Notes: generated by a model from the sequence alone, not told the origin. 64,000 bases of DNA from Sequoia sempervirens (GCA_007258455.2 VDFB02373365.1:217491765-217555764), one strand, 5' to 3'. Shown: positions 24,191 through 36,059, counted from the stretch's first letter. Translations and numbers: made by a program.

Positions 24191-26658
24191 ATGTGATCAT
24201 GACTGCAATTCGCCAAACCTAAGTGCAAACTCTAAGCCTTGTATCCATCCAAGGGCCACCTGATGCTCCCCTAATATCTACTCCCTCTCTTCCTGTAGCT
24301 TTGATACCTCTGCCCGTAGTCTCTCCACCTCTGCTGGAGTCTGGGATGACTATCTTGTAGTCTCAGCTCGACAGAGTCATCTCCTCACACTCTCATACAC
24401 TGCTCGTAGCCTCGTGAATGGTCTTAGTGACTCTAGATCCTCCTCCATGATCGGTGGGGGCACATAATTTAAACCCATCTCCTTCTTGTCGATGGATGCA
24501 GGCGCTATCTTTGTAGCCACTTAACAGTAGAGCTCTCACTAGTCTCTCATCACTCCTACAAGGTAGAAACAATACACAATCAGTACACATCATCATGATA
24601 TATATATAAAGAAGCATAAGCACTAACATACATCCATAAAATCAAATATCATCACCTATATCTCTAGTAGGCTAAACAATATCAACATCATCCTATGCAG
24701 GGGGCATGGAGGACATGCTAGCCTCTCCATGATTGAGTATTGGCACCTGTTGTAGCTACTACTTTTGATCCCATCATATAGATGGGAGAGGGATCTACCC
24801 ACTTGTGTCGATACCCAGTTGTTTCCTCATCACTCTCCCTTAGGGGTGGCTCCTCCTCCTCATACTCCTCCTCCTCATCCTCCTCATCCTCCTCATCCTT
24901 ATCTCCTGTGTCCTAGCCATCATAGTTAGGATCTACATCCTCATCATACTCATCATCTATAACATTAGTGTCTGCAGCCCTCTATCATACCTCCTCTGCC
25001 CTATCCTCTACCTCATCTCCCTCAATTGGAACTAGTCCTACATCACCTATAGGGACATCCATCGAAAGTATAGGAGCTAGTCATGTCATTGACCACCACT
25101 CCTCATGCTCATCTATGCTACTAATGTCATAAACATCAGAAATTGGAGGTTGATCATGATCTGAGTCATCAGAGTCACTTTGGACAACATGGTCTATAGT
25201 GAGTCATACAGTATCACCTAGTCCCTAGATACTCCACACTGATCTCCTAATAAAGGGGCACACCTTTGGTGGTGTCTAAACCTATCCAAACTACTACATG
25301 AATTGGCCATAATAGAAAGAACATACTACATAGTCATGCCAACCATCCAAAAATCTATCTAGCTGCATCCTCCTAAACTGTCTTGTGGGATTTGGCCATT
25401 ACAGTGTCAGCTGATAAGGTCTCCAAAGGATCGCATCCTCCTCCACTTAGTCAAATATCACTCTCCAAAAATGCAAGTCTCCATACTACCATAAGTGTCG
25501 TATAGGATAGCTAAAGGCTTGAGGATACCCTATGGTTGTAGCACATGGGAAATCGATATGCCTAGTGCATGCAATATGCTTAAGGAACCAAACTTGCGAA
25601 AGCATGCAATGCACCATACTGTCTATCTCCCAAAAACAAATTGACCTAGATCATAATAAAGGTGTGCCAGGATACAAAATTCACATGCATAGACTATCCT
25701 ATACTCTGCCATCCCACAAATCAAGTGAACTAATCCTCAATCAAGGTGTGTTACTCGTCCATATGGATTGAGTACTAGTACCACCATGTGCATTATGATC
25801 TATCTCACCACTAGGGCTCACGAATATAGTAGCATCAGTAGCTCAATTTGTGCCCTCACATGCTCATCATGTACTAGTCTACCAAGGTAGTACCTCATGT
25901 CATCCTTCCACTTGTGAAATGATGGATCTCCTCGGAAATGCACCTATTCTCCCTAAATAGGAACTTGGAGAATACGGTGTACATCCTCTAAGGTAATTGT
26001 CATCTCCCCTTTCGGGAGGTGAAATGTGCATGTATCTTTGTCCCAGCGCTCACATAGAGCCATTAGCATAGCATCGTGGTATATCATTGGAGGCATGAGG
26101 TACACCCAATATATGCCTATGGCTTGAAGGTGCTCTATCTCCTTTGCTGACAGTGTTGGGGCTAGGTCTCTCAAAAATCTCAACTATCTACCCCTAGCCG
26201 CTGCTGTGAACAGGCAGGTACCTATCAAAATTACAACAATATACTCCAAAACTCATCTAATATCTTTAATTTTTACACTATTCATCATGCAAGTGTTCTA
26301 AAGTTCTTCTAGTGTGCTTTCCTAAAGGCCCTAGGAACTTTAGAACCCTTTTGGTACACTTCGCAAAGAAACAGAACACTTCGCGAAGAAACGGGACACT
26401 TTGCGAAGAAACGAGACACTTTGCGAACAAATGGGAGACTTTGCAAAGAAAGGGGACACTTTGCAAACTTTTTTCCAAGATTCTAAATTAACCTATAAAT
26501 GCATTAAAAATCATTAAATCACTGCAAAAACACAAAGCGAAGGTCACAGAATTGACTCACCTCATGATGCTACTTACCACGTGCCACCTGGTCTCGAAGT
26601 ACATCCAGTTGTGCAGGTCTATAATCTCATCTACTTGGCATATTTTTGTCTCACTCAT
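24190..26658 (-). pseudogene. TatA antisense accessory gene with plant mobile domain (PMD)
   Basis: Minus strand, opposite to TatA. The best block is 26183-25953: LRDLAPTLSAKEIEHLQAIG, then ALCERWDKDTCTFHLP and GEMTITLEDVHRILQVPI. This matches the hallmark of the PMD family (RW-P-T-TFHLP-GEMTITLEDV--L-GLP). Upstream, a short ATG frame at 26658 (SETKICQVDEIIDLHNWM) may be a first exon. Downstream the sequence is full of stops and ends with an acidic Asp/Glu-rich tail (about 25000-24840). PMD proteins of plants act in gene silencing and meristem maintenance, and PMDs are known to be carried by transposons. This one is decayed and not expressible as read. Confidence 0.68.
26356..26468 (+). repeat. 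20-bp tandem repeat, 5.6 copies
   Basis: Units of 20 bp with consensus ACACTTYGCRAAGAAACGGG start at 26356, 26376, 26396, 26416, 26436 and 26456. Units 1-2 have TTCGC(A/G)AAG and the others TTTGC. The core TTCGCGAA is palindromic. It lies between the possible first exon and the PMD block of the antisense gene. Confidence 0.85.
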
Positions 26659-26659
26659 C

Positions 26660-27230
26660 ACTCTCACACTACAAGAAGGTAAATGAAATAGTAAGTGACA
26701 AATTATTCCCCTTTTCCCTCTTTTAATTATTTTCATCCTTTTTTACTCTTATGTATTAAATTAGGGTTATTTTTTATCTTGAGAGTTAATAAAATACTTT
26801 TTCTTCAAAACACCATAACAGGTGCTAGGGAACTTTGTTTTTGACACCATTTCATGCATTGGAATCATGATTCGACACCTGAAATCATCAATTATCTATT
26901 TTTATGTGGCATGGTACTTGGAAATTACCTATGATATGATTGTCCATATTTCAACGTGGCTAGATTGCTACCTTAATTCCACCTTTGTAAATCAAGCAGA
27001 ATCAAGGGGGGGCATACATCTACCCTCAAATTTGATATATAGAAGTTAGATAAAAGTATTTTTGGACAACTAACAAATTTTTGTTGTAGGATGTGATTCC
27101 TAATGATGTGGTTTTGCAGATAAGTACACTAGGGGCTTTATTCTCTCGTCTTTTGAATGATTATCATTTTATGCAATAAAGTATACTATTTGGAGTCCTT
27201 TAGCTTACATATGCATGTAGAGTCATATGG
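26660..27230. other. TatA 3' untranslated region
   Basis: AT-rich sequence between the antisense PMD gene and the polypurine tract. A 75-aa plus-strand frame at 26822 has no recognisable features. Confidence 0.4.
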
Positions 27231-27250
27231 GAACTAATGTGGGGGCTAAC
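27231..27250 (+). other. TatA polypurine tract
   Basis: GGAACTAATGTGGGGGCTAAC immediately before the 3' LTR start TGTGGACATAG. Same GTGGGGGCTAA core as NA1. Confidence 0.8.
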
Positions 27251-28853
27251 TGTGGACATAGAAATTGTACTCCTTTGTAGAAAGTACAATCTATGGCCTA
27301 ATTTGATCCTATTTTAGACACCCTTGCACCTATCACCTCTTAAAAACTACATTTTTAGGCCCCTAATGTTCATTATTCTTGATCTAGAGGCCCATTTCAC
27401 TCAAATATCATACACATCCTAACAAATAATGCTTAAATCATTCATATCTAAAAAAAAATACCTCTAAAAAACCACATGTTGGAACCATTCGCCACCTTGG
27501 GTGAATGAGTCCCCTTTGGTGGGACACATTCACCAAGGGTGGCGAATGAGAACCTTTAAGGGGAATTTTCAATTTTAAGTAGGAAACTCACCAACTTAAT
27601 TCAATTTTTCAATGGATATCGGCCTCTTAGGTCTAAATAATGAGTGATTAGGTATTGATGCCTATAAATAGGTGTTTCTAGGTGATTTTTCACATCATCT
27701 AGTCATTTTTACTAAGCAAATTCAAAAGTCAAGTATTGAATATATTTCACAAGAAGATTCATTAGTCTTTCTATAACAAAGTTGAAGCTTTAGGACATCA
27801 AGATAGGGTTTTTGCAAGTCTTCAAGCTCACTTCTCATTCAAGATCCAACATTGTAAGGATTTTATTATGGGTGCCTTTGGAGAATCATGAAGAAATCTA
27901 GGCTGAGATGCAGCTAGCCATCAAATCAAGCCTAAAGACTTGTTTTCAAAGTGATTACATCTTCCATTTTCTCTCTAGATCTTCATATTTAAGGTTTGCA
28001 TGTCATTAATATTCATTTGAAATGTTGTAAGGTTTCTTAGGTTGAAGTCTTACATCATTCAAGCTTATTTAAACATCTTATTCTAGCACATTAGAATAAG
28101 GTTTTGTCTTACTTCAGATTTTCCTAGTCTTAGACACACTTAGGGATAGGGTTTTATGCAAATTTTATCCATACAAGGTTTATTTACCAAATTAGGGGCT
28201 TGAACAAGGCAAACACCCCATTAGAAAACAAATTATATTCTATTTTGTAGGTGTTTTTGAAGATTTGGATCTAGGATTCAATCTAGAAGTGCAGTGCAGG
28301 TGACAAAGTGTAGATCTGAAACTTTAATTTCTAGAAAATAGAAAAGGACTAATTCACCATTAATGGAGAATGAGTCTCACTAAAGGTGTTTGTTAGAGCA
28401 TAGATTAGATTCCAATACCCTTTTGGCAGAAACAAACTTTTGAGCAATAACCCTGGTCTGGGACTAATTCGCCCAAGTTGGTGAATGAGTCCCAGTCAGT
28501 TAAAATGTCAACATTTCTAGCTTTTCAAAGTCATTTCTAGTCTCCAACAAGTTTGCAGGTGCACACATTCAGTTTTACAACTTTCCATTTTATTTTATTT
28601 GCGTTTCTATTCATCTTTCTAGATCTTTTGCATACAACACTATGTTTTCAAACACTTTGCATTTCTTAGTTTTCATTCAATTAGTGATCTATTTCATCAA
28701 TTTTCCACATTTAGATCATCTCATCTAGGCATATTACATCCATATTAGATTAATGTTGAGTGTTTACATTGCATTTTATCCTATCTTTCTCATTTTAGGT
28801 GAAAAACCCTAGAAGTGCTAGAAAGACCTTGGGTGCCAAAATATTTGTTTACA
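27251..28853 (+). repeat. TatA 3' LTR (1603 bp)
   Basis: Starts TGTGGACATAG and ends TTGTTTACA at 28853, next to the target duplication GTGAG (28854-28858). TATA box CTATAAATA at 27662-27670. It carries palindromes at about 27483-27518, 27519-27553, 28347-28380 and 28460-28493. It shows many substitutions and indels against the 5' LTR, so the insertion is old. Confidence 0.92.
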
Positions 28854-29700
28854 GTGAGACAAACTTCTTTCTTGGGCTAAAAATCAATCAAATAGAGAAA
28901 GGGATTTTTATTTCACAATAAAATTATGTAAGAGAGATGTTGAAGAAGTTTGGGATGGATGGTTCCAAACCAGTATGCACTCCTATGGTGACTAGGTTCA
29001 AATTAAGTAAAGATGATGATTCAGCTAAGGCTGATCAGAGTAAATATAGATCTATGATTGGTGGATTGTTGGATTTGATTGCTCCTAGATCAGATATTAT
29101 GCATGCAGTCTATCTTGTGGCTAGATTTTAAGAAGATCCTAAAGAAACACATGTTGTTGTTTAGAGAATATTTAGATATTTGAATGGCACTCTAGATTAT
29201 GGCTTATGGTATCCTAGGGATATTGACTTTACACTAAGTTTGTATATAGATGCAAATTGGATTGGCTATGTAAATGACAAAAAAGGTACAAGTGGTGGTG
29301 CATTATTTCTTGGTAGCAGATTGGTGGCTTGGTTAAGTAAAAAGAAAGATTCAATTTCTTTGTCCACTCTTGAAGCTGAGTATATTGTTGCTGCATCTTT
29401 TTGTACACAAGTTGTATGGATAAAATAGACTTTGAAAGATATTAGAGTAATGTACATGATGATCCTATTTTTATCTTTTGTGATAATACAAGTGCAATTA
29501 ACATTTCAAAGAATCTAGCGATGCACTCAAGGACAAAGCATATATCTAATAGGTATCACTTCTTGATAGAGAAGGTTGTGTAGAATGAAGTAAAACTTGA
29601 GTATGTACCTATGAAGGATTAGATTGTTGATATATTTATATTCCTAAAGATACTTTTGAGTATCTCTGGGAGAAGTTAGGGGTGATTTCCCCTCCCTTTT
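28854..29700 (+). pseudogene. copia RT C-terminus and RNase H
   Basis: Continuation of the frame broken at 2892: NFFLGLKINQ (28860-28890), YVREMLKKFGM, then SKYRSMIGGLLDLIAPRSDIMHAVYLVARF (29039-29128), and RNase H with LYIDANWIGYVNDKKGTSGGALFLG (29241-29315) and ISLSTLEAEYIVAASFCTQVVW (29358-29420). The RNase H acidic residues Asp (DANW) and Glu (EAEY) are present. Stops include TAA 29129-29131 at a Gln position, TAG 29161-29163 and TAG 29426-29428. A further part of the RNase H tail runs to about 29640. Confidence 0.88.
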
Positions 29701-30045
29701 TGAACTAGATGCATATGGAGATACATCAGTCTAAGGGGTCTATGGATCTATCTTTCTTCTGGACTAATGTTTTGGTGGCTACCTCTCAGGTGGAGTAGGT
29801 AGTGTCATGTGTTGGGATTGAAAGAGTATTCCATTCTTAATGTCAAAGGATAAATCAATGTAAATTATCCTTTTCCTTTTCCATTGATTTCAAAGGGGGG
29901 GATGACTTGAAGATGTGAAAAATATTATCTACGAAGGGGGGGAAATAGTTAGTAAAATCATAAAAAGTGCATTCAGAGCTATTGTGTCAACTATCTTTGA
30001 TGGTTTTTCACATCATGCATTGCCATCAATGAAAAATGGGGAGAT
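29701..30045 (+). other. copia 3' untranslated region and polypurine tracts
   Basis: Contains G-rich purine runs at 29893-29901 and 29936-29943, and AAAAATGGGGAGATT (30032-30046) directly before the LTR start. GGGGAGATTGTTG is the usual copia junction of tract and LTR. Confidence 0.7.
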
Positions 30046-31300
30046 TGTTGCAAGAATGAAGGTGTTTTCATTGATGTCATTGGTTAACTAGTTATCAACT
30101 AGCTATTTTTGTCATTGATGTCATCGATGTAGGTTATTGGATGTATATGTCGAGGATATTGAGAAAATTGTAAAGAAGAAAGGTTGCAGGTATTCAATGG
30201 TTGTTCTGGGTTTTTCTTTGGGATTTTCTCCTATGTTTGTGTGGCTCAAATATGTTGATCATGGTTATTGAAAGTTGCTATATCTAGATTTTGGGTTTCT
30301 AGATCATTGTACAATGTGAGTTATGTTCACGAATTGTGAACTATGTTATTTTGGATATTTGGCTGAGGGACCCAGGAAAAATGTAGTTGCTCCAAATTTC
30401 TTCTTGGTTTATTCTTGTGACCTGTGGTTCTAGCTCATTTAGTTATTATGATCATATTGAAGATAATTTTGTTGTATAGAAAGATTAGATCGTGTTAAGG
30501 GTTGTGTGCTTAATTGTTCTATGTGTTTTACACTAGTTTGGTTGACCTTGTGTTAACACTACTTTCAAAGTTCATGAAGTGTGTTGGGAATTATTTGGAT
30601 CCTCATCAAGCATGTGTTTGGGTCACCCTCTTTCTATTTCCACCCTAGAATGTGTTTGCAGTGACCTAATTTGAATTTAAATGATGTATGACAAACTTTA
30701 GATATGTTTCAAAGTTAAGGATGGTATAAATATAGGATGAGATATCAATGAAAGGTGTGCAAAGAAATAGAGAAAGATAGATGTGAAATAGATGTGAAAT
30801 AATGTGTATGTGATGTGAGTTTGGTGGATCAATGTGAAATCTCTTTGCTAAGTTTCCAAAAGAAGTGAGTTGAAGGTGTACTCTATCATTCATGCATGTC
30901 TGCAAGTGGTTGAGTGAATTGTGGTGGAAATATCTGTTGCATTGAGATTGTTCTCTCTTTGTAACATATATCTTCTATCTTCATTGTATCTGTGTGGCAG
31001 TGAGCCCTCTAGGTGGTTAACCCTTGTTTGGACAATGAGTCTTGATCTGGATAGTGAGTCCTTATTTTTCCAGTGAGCATACTTTAGTAGTGAGCCTTTG
31101 TAACCAATTTTGATATTCTTTAAATACTGTGAGCTAATCCTCACCATGGTTTTTCCCTTATTGGGTTTTCCACATAAATATTGGTGTATCATTTTAGCAA
31201 AGTAAAGGATTTGTGATTGATCTAATTTATGGTGGAATTTTTAAATGTTAAATTTTTCACAACTGATTCACCCTCCTCCTCTCATTTGTCTTATTCAACA
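30046..31300 (+). repeat. copia 3' LTR (1255 bp)
   Basis: Starts TGTTGCAAGAATG and ends in the conserved copia tail (CTGATTCACCCTCC ... ATTCAACA) at 31300. TATA box TATAAATATAGG at 30725-30736. GTGAGCC/GTGAGTC motifs recur several times at 30997-31095, downstream of the promoter. The 5' LTR is outside the window, so the duplication cannot be checked; the five bases following are CTTTA. Confidence 0.78.
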
Positions 31301-32879
31301 CTTTAATACTACTCATGGCGTGGGAGAAGGATCCATCATATCCTAGGGTTCCCCATCAATGTTTGTCCCTTTGATAGTTTCTATCAGAGTTTTCCACTCC
31401 TTTTTAGCTTATAAGTATCACCCATTTCTAGAAATAGACTTCATGGTAGTCTTCTTGGTACATACCATTTTAGGCATAAGGTTTCCAAATATTAGTGTCA
31501 AATTTTTAAATGCTTCACAAGCGTAGTGACCCATCCAAATTATACTTGTATGTAACAAAAAGTGTTAGAATACTTATCACTATTTTAATCACTTATCATA
31601 TAATACTATACCTTAAAAAATTACTTGATATATATTATTTCCCTATTCCCACTATTTCTACAACATGTGTTATAGTAAAGAAAACAATTACTCTTTATTT
31701 TTCTTTTTTGAATTTCAATTCCTTAATTACTATAGTAATATCTTGATAATACTATTAAATATCCTTGAACATAATCATCAAATATTATTAAATTAAAATA
31801 CTTTGAATTGTTTTCCTTTTTAATAAATAAAATCAAAGAATATACAAGAATCTAAAATATTTTGACACAACACATAAAATATTTCTAAAAAATATAAATA
31901 TTCAAACTTAACCCCTAAATCATGATTGCAAACATAGCTTCCAATTTGCAATGACAAGGATATCATCTTTTGCCTTAAGTAGGGACCTTCTATAGGCTTC
32001 AAGAATTAGGCTATTATACTTTTCTTGAGAACAAAGTAACTTCATGTTATCGATGTTTTGGGTTCCTTTCTCCTTTTATGCCCCTGTGACTCTCAAACAA
32101 ACCTCATTCACAATTTAATCAAGTGCAAATTTCCATACCTTTGAGTTTACCAAAGCATGCTAACACATATTAAATCTTCTCTAAATCCTTGTGTATGTGA
32201 ATAGTTTCAAAGGTTTTATAAAATCTATTCTTCCAAAAAAACTCCCAAAATCTAATGGTTGTGATTGATTAATGCCAATACTTCTTCAGATTACAATGCC
32301 TTAACTGCTCCTTGCACCGAACCATAGCTGCAGATAAAGCCCCAACGACAGCTCAATACAATTCTTTCGTTGGTGGGACACTATGTCGTTAGTGTGACTT
32401 GGGGACTTCAATGGGACTCTCCACTATTTCTTGATGATGGATTGATGGCTATGGCGGGACCCGATCTGACGGGTGCAGAGTGGTAGTTGATGTTGACTTG
32501 GTCATGTAGACCACATTGACCAGTATGAAATTCATCAGTATGGCATCCTTATTTCAGTGAGAGACAAGTTATTGTCTCACCGATATGGAAATAAGGTTGG
32601 TTGATAGTGTACCATGGGAAGCACGTACATCAGTGTGACTCAAGTAGATTGGCAATAGATTGGTGTTTGTCTCATAGATGGCCTGATATGGTAATTGTTG
32701 ATTGATGGTTTTTCTTTTGTAACGAATGGGAACCAAATTGGTATGTTTCCAGCAAGGGTCTAGTGATACAGATCAAATTGAGGAATTCTCTCAGAATGTA
32801 AAATGCTATAACTTTCTAATACATTTGTAATGGATGGTAGAGAAATTTTGAAATGAGACAAGACAAGTAGTGAGTTTGT
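31301..32879. other. intergenic, no gene recognised
   Basis: AT-rich, with a more complex segment at 32280-32880 that may be the upstream part of the LTR fragment that follows. Short frames at 31510 and 31820 have no features. Confidence 0.4.
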
Positions 32880-33110
32880 GAAAAGAGAACGAGAGTATTT
32901 AGTGTTGTATAGCTGCATGTATAGAGACTGAATAGACATCTGAGAGGGAGAAACTGTAACTTTGTATGTGAATCTTCTTCATTGTAATACAAATACTTTT
33001 TTCTTGGTGTGGTGGCTTTTTTCCTGAAAGGGTTTTCCCACATTAAATTTGGTGTCCATTCTATTTTTTCTTGAATTTATTCTGCTCTTTTTCTACTATT
33101 GTTCATCTTT
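32880..33110 (+). repeat. probable copia LTR fragment (R-U5 end)
   Basis: Contains the CTGAAAGGGTTTTCCCACATTAAA-type block (33023-33046) followed by TTTGGTGTCC. In plant copia LTRs this precedes the 3' terminus. No coding sequence flanks it, so it may be a solo or truncated LTR. Its left limit, possibly near 32330, is not resolved. Confidence 0.42.
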
Positions 33111-33839
33111 AATGAATTGTAATTGAAATTTGAACCTAAATCTATATTCTCTTAGAATTTTCATTAGGAAAGTGATTATGCACCTTTTCTTTCCTTACAC
33201 TTTGTGTTATCTTAGGTGATAAAAAACACTTGGATAATTCCTTTTGAAGCATAAAAATTTGATGCACCCTAAATTGAATGCATCAAGTCTAGGGTGTGTT
33301 TTATAGTTTTTAAATGCTTCATTAAGATTCAAATCAACAAGGTGGATTGATTGAACATCAACATCAATTAAAATATAAATTACCTAATGCAATAAATATA
33401 ACTATGTGACAACTAATAATAGAAACAGTCAAGTTTCAATAGATCTAGAAGATGAAAACTAATATGTACTTGCCCATAATATTTGGTTATGTTAAGCCTA
33501 CAAGGACAAGGTCACCATATGGTTACTAAGTCCTCATAAAGCTTTTCTACTCAAAATTTTGGGTCCTCTAATGTTGTATCTGAGCTTCTATTTATGCATT
33601 TCCCACAATCAAATTGTTGTAAATAAATATTTTAAGTTTTCATCACTTGAAGAGATTGATGACAACAAATGCAACAATGCAAAATGGATCTTCAAGCTCC
33701 CTTTGATCAACTTCAATCCTACGACTTGCACATTCACAAAGAGGGAAAATGTTGTACCATATAGGGGCTTACCTCAATCAAACCCCATGTTAGTGTTCCC
33801 ATTTCCACAATGGAAATTTCAATGGTAAAAACCTTAATG

Positions 33840-34560
33840 GAAAGGAATGAAATGATGAATGAACAAATACTACAACTCACCACCCTTCAATTTCTACTTG
33901 AAGGACTGAAGACATACACATCTCTTCAAGGGTCTTACATCTTGCTTGCTTGATTTACTTGGATGCTTGAATACTCTAAGACCTACAAAAATGTTAGCCT
34001 TCACATAGCATGAACATGAAAACACATAAAATTTGACATGATGTTGGATATTGAATTGATGTAATAATGCTCTGATATGTTGCTCTTGAATTCTCTTAAC
34101 AATAATATTTTATCTTCGATTGCTAGATAAAGTGTGTTAGATTTCAAATGATAAAAGACTAGGTATTTATAGGTGTTTATCTAATTTCTTGGAAATTATA
34201 TTCCAAAATCCAATGCTTCATATTTGAATTTTGGATATTAAAATACTACTAATAACATATTTAAATTTGGGTCTTGGCTAAGGAGGGGAACCAATTCATC
34301 CTTGGGTGAATGGGTCCTGGCCCAAACTTCTAGGACACACTTGATCCAAGGTATTTTAATGATTGAATGAACTTTTTTAATATTATTTCCCTTTCAAAAA
34401 ATGGTAAAATATAGGCTTTGGAATGCATAATTTAGAAAATTAGAAGGTTAATTAATTCCAATAAATTAGGGGGTCAAAACATAATGTAAAAGTGTAAGCA
34501 TACACACTTTTTTACTATACACCTTTTAGGAGGCTTACTTGGGGAATTTTTCACCCCAAG
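33840..34560 (-). repeat. diverged LTR fragment related to NA1/TatA LTRs
   Basis: Shares the AAAGTGTAA...ACACTTT block and one palindrome (34272-34310, AACCAATTCATCC with GGGTGAATGGGTCC) with the NA1 LTRs, in the same orientation. GGTATTTATAGG near 34161 could be its TATA region. The ends are not resolved. Confidence 0.35.
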
Positions 34561-36059
34561 GGATGACCTCAAGTCCCTTGTTCCGGTGAAGTATAAATTG
34601 CAAGAAGTGAATCAAAAGACACCTATCTTGGAAGTAGGATTGTGTTATTCTTTGCTAATCCTTTATACCTTGGGAAAGTTAAGATGGAGAGTGGGTTACC
34701 CTCCCCTCTAGTATATTTGACATTATTTTATTTTATCGATGGATTTGGCCTTATGTACCCTTGAGGTATTTGGAGGACTCCATAGAAACCTTGATAATCC
34801 TAGTTTAAGACCATTTTCTCATAACTTCTTGTGGTGTAGGGTATAGTGGCATGCTCAAAGTTACTCATCATGTACTTTATCTTGTTGAGGTGACATATAT
34901 CCCTTAGTAGCACCTAATCCTTCTAAGGTAAGGGTTGTAAAGGTGGTACATGACCTTTGCATACCATAGTTAACCATTCATTTCAAGGTATTATGCATTA
35001 ATAGGTGGGCCCACATTAAGTTTAACTCCCACTTGAATAATGTTAGGTTTTTGTAAGTGATTGGTGTTTCATCTTGTCCAAAACCAATGATAGCTTAAAA
35101 TATAACTCCCACTCAATCCAAGTTTTTTTTTGTGTTTCCAAGTCCACCACCTAGTCAAGCAAGAAAAAAAATCCTTCAATCCAAAATCTATCATCTAGTA
35201 TTTTCTTCTAAATTTTTCATCCATTCTTCCAATCCAATCCTTGAGCCCATACAAATCACCCAAATAATTATAAAAAAAACATTCAAACCCTAGTTCACTT
35301 CCTTTTTTATTTAGCATCGGTGCATTGCTCTTTAGCACCTTTACAAAACACATTCAAACCACTATTCAACACCTTGCTACTTCAGTTCCCTTGCACTATG
35401 CTTTATTAGATCTATAAAACACATTCAAAACCATAGTTCAATTCCTTTCTTGCTCTAGTTCCCTTGTAGTGCTTTAGCACCTCTTCTAGTTCACCTTAAA
35501 CATTACTAAATGTTACCCACAATCTAATTATCCTCATTGAGAAAGTTTAGGTCCATCTAATAATGACCTTAGATAGACCTAGTTACATAATATACCATCC
35601 CTAAAAATTAGAAAATGTTCCTAAGCATCCCTATATCACCCCAACAATCTCTAATCATTCCTAAAATACATCAACTCATCCCTAATTAGTACCAACTCAA
35701 TCCAAACTCTAAACCATAACCCAAATCCTAAACTCTAATCCCAAATTGAAACCATTGAAACCTAACCAAAACCCTCTTCATCACTTGTAAAGGCACTAAA
35801 CCATTCGTAGGTGATGAACCAGGCATTGCAAAGGTGCTAAACCATGCACATGAGTTGAATTAGGCCTTGCAGAGGTGTTAAACCATGCATAGGCATGGAA
35901 TTAGGACTTACAAAGTTGCTACAATAAGCATAGACACTAAAATTAGGTCATTTTAGATAGTTCATTTAGCTTACCAAAAAAATAAGATCCACCCCCTGCA
36001 GCCCCCTATCATTGGGGATGGGTATCCCAAACCCCTTTGGGCTACCATGTATTTTATTT
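34561..36059. other. intergenic, no gene recognised
   Basis: AT-rich. An imperfect duplication of CACATTCAAA(A)CCA(C/T)(T/A)(A/G)TTCA-type sequence lies near 35340-35440. No ORF with recognisable content. Confidence 0.4.

Larger units (their letters stand above)
2893..28853 (+). mobile_element. TatA: Ty3/gypsy Tat-like LTR retrotransposon, itself split by NA1
   Basis: Bounded by TG...CA LTRs (2893-4451 and 27251-28853) and by identical 5-bp duplications GTGAG. The total span is 25,961 bp; without the nested NA1 (6124-19539) it would be about 12.5 kb. Order on the plus strand: LTR, primer site, proline-rich gag remnant, protease, (NA1), G-patch, RT, RNase H, second RNase H, integrase, a 3.6-kb spacer with an antisense plant-mobile-domain fragment, polypurine tract, LTR. 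The second RNase H between the first RNase H and integrase, together with a long post-integrase spacer, is known of the Tat/Ogre group. Every coding domain has stops or shifts, so it is inactive. Confidence 0.92.
1..31300 (+). mobile_element. Ty1/copia LTR retrotransposon, 5' end outside window, split by a 26-kb nested insertion
   Basis: The outermost element of the left half. The window opens inside its pol gene upstream of the integrase core. Coding sequence runs to 2892, stops at the nested element 2893-28853, and resumes at 28854 in the same codon frame: the glutamate codon at the junction is followed directly by the conserved NFFLGL block of copia RT. The insertion created a GTGAG duplication at 2888-2892 and 28854-28858. 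A purine-rich tract precedes the 3' LTR at 30046-31300. Domain order is integrase, RT, RNase H, which is copia order. Many stop codons show that it is dead. The 5' LTR, gag and protease are not in the window. Confidence 0.9.

Noticed and set aside
26356..26468. Regular 20-bp repeats that could suggest a CRISPR-like array
   Set aside because: Units are directly adjacent with no spacers, in a plant retrotransposon; it is a minisatellite.
23650..27230. Additional sense ORFs of TatA after integrase
   Set aside because: Only short plus-strand frames without motifs; the coding signal there is antisense.
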